Virus record (IMG/VR): IMGVR_UViG_3300010364_000001
Coordinates: 1-41,695 of that record
From: a virus
DNA: 41,695 bases
Direction: 5' to 3' (one strand)
Under the pieces are notes generated by a model. That model had not been told where the DNA came from, made no database searches, and saw nothing but the letters and a program-made list of their open reading frames with translations. Every line of letters begins with the position of its first letter. The stretch's first letter is position 1. Positions 39,663 to 41,695 of this stretch are shown one piece after another. Position numbers and translations under genes: made by a program.

Positions 39663-40852
39663 TCTACATTCCATATCTCATCAAGTTTTTGCTTTATCAT
39701 TGCCTGATTCATTCCTAACGCAACCGATGCAGTAAGATTGGTTAGTTGTGATGTTCTCAAATCTTCCCTTTCCTGCTCAAATATCTTATTGAAAGAAAGA
39801 TGAGAGAATTCTTTTCGCAAATCTTCCAAATCAAATATGTTTTCAAGTATATCAGTAAGTTTCTGTCCTAATGGCTTAAGACAGTAATCAGTCATACGCC
39901 CGATTGCTTTTTCCTGATTTTCAAATGTTGCACCTCCAGATAGTGACATTTCAACCACATCTTTCGGAACGCCGTACATTTTGGCTATCATATAAACTTT
40001 TGACAGAAATGTATCATCTAATTTAAGTTTTGATAGATCTCCTACAAAATGATGAATATCTACTTTCGAGCCTGTGGCGAACATATTTTTCCCGCTTCTG
40101 GCATTTCTGTCAAGAGAATCTTTTTCGTCACTTCCCATCATCTGCGAAGTGACATCATTGCTGTCATATTGCCCTGATACTAAGAATTTTTGTGAGAATT
40201 CCAGATTAACATTTTCAGAACTAACTGCCAAATTTGAATTTACTACTATTCCGTATAATGCATCAAGTCTACTTACTCCGGCAAACCAATCTCCATTTAC
40301 TCCACTCGTATCTTGAATTATATATAGATTTGATAAATCGAGCGTTATTTGTGTATTTCCAGTCCGATATTTGAAAGAACCTTTTTGTATATTTTTTTTA
40401 GTTTGCGTTCCGTATTTGGAAAAACTAAGTGTCTTAAATGAATTTCTTTGGTTTTGCGTCAATTGTATGTCTCGTTCTTGAAGAAAATACATTACATCAT
40501 TTTGTTCGTACAGATAGGCGTTTCCGAGTAAAATTCCGAAAATGTAATTCTGATCAAAATCTGTCCAAGTCTGCCATTGATTTGGATTGCCTAGTATTTC
40601 ATACAAATAATCTTCTTGATCTAATTTGCCATTTTTATAGGAATTATATTTTCCCATGGCATAATATTCTGAAATTAATTTAAAAACAAACATAGCAGCA
40701 GGACTATCGAGAACCGTTTGAAGCTTGTCGTAGTCTTTATGCTTCTTTCCTTTAAATGCGTTTATTATCTGATAAAAATAATTTTCTTTTATATTATCAA
40801 ATGTAATAGGATTTTTGCCAAATGAAATGTTAAAATTAAAAGACATATTCAT
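39659..40852 (-). CDS. Portal protein
   Basis: A 397-residue portal of the HK97/SPP1 group, the dodecameric ring through which DNA enters and leaves. Typical segments: DSPAAMFVFKLISEYYAMGKY (49-69), the NQWQTWTDFDQNYIFGILLGNAYLY region (about 91-115), the wing strands GNTQITLDLSNLYIIQD, SRLDALYGIVVNSNLA (about 194-209), and MYGVPKDVVEMS (about 290-301). It is the first gene of the long late operon. A second ATG two codons in is possible. Confidence 0.9.
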   Translation of the reverse strand: MNMSFNFNISFGKNPITFDNIKENYFYQIINAFKGKKHKDYDKLQTVLDSPAAMFVFKLISEYYAMGKYNSYKNGKLDQEDYLYEILGNPNQWQTWTDFDQNYIFGILLGNAYLYEQNDVMYFLQERDIQLTQNQRNSFKTLSFSKYGTQTKKNIQKGSFKYRTGNTQITLDLSNLYIIQDTSGVNGDWFAGVSRLDALYGIVVNSNLAVSSENVNLEFSQKFLVSGQYDSNDVTSQMMGSDEKDSLDRNARSGKNMFATGSKVDIHHFVGDLSKLKLDDTFLSKVYMIAKMYGVPKDVVEMSLSGGATFENQEKAIGRMTDYCLKPLGQKLTDILENIFDLEDLRKEFSHLSFNKIFEQEREDLRTSQLTNLTASVALGMNQAMIKQKLDEIWNVE

Positions 40853-40862
40853 TAGTTTGATA

Positions 40863-40870
40863 CAAATATA
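40863..40870 (-). promoter_or_regulatory. -7 element of the late operon
   Basis: On the minus strand TATATTTG, an exact match to TAnnTTTG, 10 bases before the portal ATG. It is the best candidate for the late promoter, and it faces away from the methyltransferase promoter. A leader of only a few bases would result. Confidence 0.5.
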
Positions 40871-40982
40871 ATCAATTTAATAATTAGATATTTGAATTAA
40901 ACATCAAAGCATTTCACTATATTTCATTATAAGTTGGATAATATAAAAAATATAATATTATTAAATAATATGGAAAATATTG

Positions 40983-40990
40983 TATTTTTG
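40983..40990 (+). promoter_or_regulatory. -7 element of the methyltransferase gene
   Basis: TATTTTTG, an exact match to TAnnTTTG, 20 bases before the ATG at 41011. No clear -33 TTG at the usual distance. Confidence 0.5.
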
Positions 40991-41010
40991 CGACAAATAA
41001 TTAATATCTT

Positions 41011-41685
41011 ATGACTATAACAAATGAATGCAATATGGAACTCATGAAACGCTATTCTAACAATTACTTTGATTTAGCTATTGTGGATCCGCCTTATTTT
41101 TCAGGACCTGAAAAAAGAAAATATTATGGGAATTCGATCAATAAACTAAATATAAAACGAACAGATTACAATCCATTAAATGATTCATGGAAATTACCTA
41201 CGGAAGAATATTTTAATGAATTATTCAGAGTTTCCAAAAACCAAATAATTTGGGGTTGCAATTATTATGCAAAATACATTCCATCAGTAGGCAGGATTGT
41301 TTGGAATAAAGTAAACGGCGAAAGTAGTTTTTCTGATGCGGAAATAGCTTCCTGTAGTTTTCATGATTCAGTAAGGCTTTTTTCTTTTATGTGGAACGGA
41401 ATGATGCAAGGAAGTGGCTTTGATGGAAAAGTAAACGGGAATAAAAAATTAAATGAAAAAAGAATACATCCGACTCAAAAACCTGTAGCATTATATAAAT
41501 GGATTTTAGATAAATATGCTAAACAAGATGATAAAATATTGGATACTCATTTAGGGTCAGGTAGTATCGCCATAGCTTGTTACGATTATGGATTTGAACT
41601 TACAGCATGTGAGATTAATAAAGATTATTTTGATAAATCAATTGAGCGAATAAATAATCATATCAGTCAACAGAAATTGTTTTAA
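41011..41685 (+). CDS. DNA adenine N6-methyltransferase
   Basis: A 224-residue DNA methylase of the DPPY group, transferring a methyl group from S-adenosylmethionine to adenine N6. Catalytic DPPY is at 26-29. HPTQKPV (153-159) is motif X, and DTHLGSGS (178-185) is a variant of the FxGxG SAM-binding motif I, so the motif order IV...X-I is the beta type. No restriction nuclease is nearby, so it is an orphan enzyme, which in phages usually protects DNA from host restriction or controls packaging and gene expression. The short region between DPPY and motif X would hold the recognition part; the target cannot be read from it. Confidence 0.92.
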   Translation: MTITNECNMELMKRYSNNYFDLAIVDPPYFSGPEKRKYYGNSINKLNIKRTDYNPLNDSWKLPTEEYFNELFRVSKNQIIWGCNYYAKYIPSVGRIVWNKVNGESSFSDAEIASCSFHDSVRLFSFMWNGMMQGSGFDGKVNGNKKLNEKRIHPTQKPVALYKWILDKYAKQDDKILDTHLGSGSIAIACYDYGFELTACEINKDYFDKSIERINNHISQQKLF

Positions 41686-41695
41686 TTATTAAAAA
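41573..41695. repeat. Terminal direct repeat, right copy
   Basis: Identical to bases 1-123. Joining the two ends restores an uninterrupted methyltransferase gene followed by the partition cassette, which supports a circular map. Confidence 0.95.

Overview
The window looks like the whole genome of a circular temperate phage, or phage-plasmid, of a Bacteroidota host, most likely Flavobacteriaceae. The first 123 bases are repeated exactly as the last 123, so the molecule closes at about 41,572 bp. The host guess rests on AT-rich DNA, repeated TAnnTTTG -7 promoter elements (the Bacteroidota form), a Bacteroidota-type tyrosine integrase, a DUF3127-type SSB and A-rich translation starts without Shine-Dalgarno sequences.

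Layout. (1) 241-1829 (+): a hypothetical gene, a ParA ATPase and a ribbon-helix-helix protein, a likely plasmid partition cassette; across the join lies an adenine methyltransferase (41011-41685, +). (2) 4469-1842 (-): small and large terminase and a GIY-YIG homing endonuclease. (3) 4793-9887 (+): early genes, many of them small, with RecT/Bet recombinase, a DUF3127 SSB, small membrane proteins and a second GIY-YIG gene. (4) 11587-9956 (-): integrase and a companion gene. (5) 11827-18213 (+): replication module with tandem paralogues, a Cys-cluster protein, an initiator pair, a DnaG/DnaB-like primase-helicase and a HAD phosphatase. (6) 19677-18333 (-): three accessory genes including a Gly-rich protein, with a divergent XRE regulator (19788, +). 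(7) 40852-20105 (-): a long late operon running portal, 38-aa linker gene, prohead protease, capsid, connectors, tail tube, chaperone-position genes, third GIY-YIG gene, tape measure, tail proteins, two fibres and a small holin-like protein. HK97-like head plus tape measure indicate a siphovirus-like particle.

How it fits together. The initiator gene carries five tandem 22-bp iterons followed by an AT-rich repeat, as in the lambda O gene, so the origin is probably inside it. ParA and the RHH protein would hold the circle as a low-copy plasmid, while the integrase keeps chromosomal integration possible. The methyltransferase and partition genes sit antisense between terL and portal, where phage genomes are usually continuous, and look like an acquired cassette. 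Intrinsic terminators lie at the convergent gene ends.

Most unusual are three intergenic elements (about 8130, 13210 and 13650), each with the interleaved pairing order A-B-A'-B' of a pseudoknot or two-state RNA. Each lies just after a -7-like element. Two of them are related in sequence and share a compensatory change. I do not recognise them as a known RNA family. I found no endolysin, no CI-type repressor, no tRNA and no CRISPR array, and I could not place attP.
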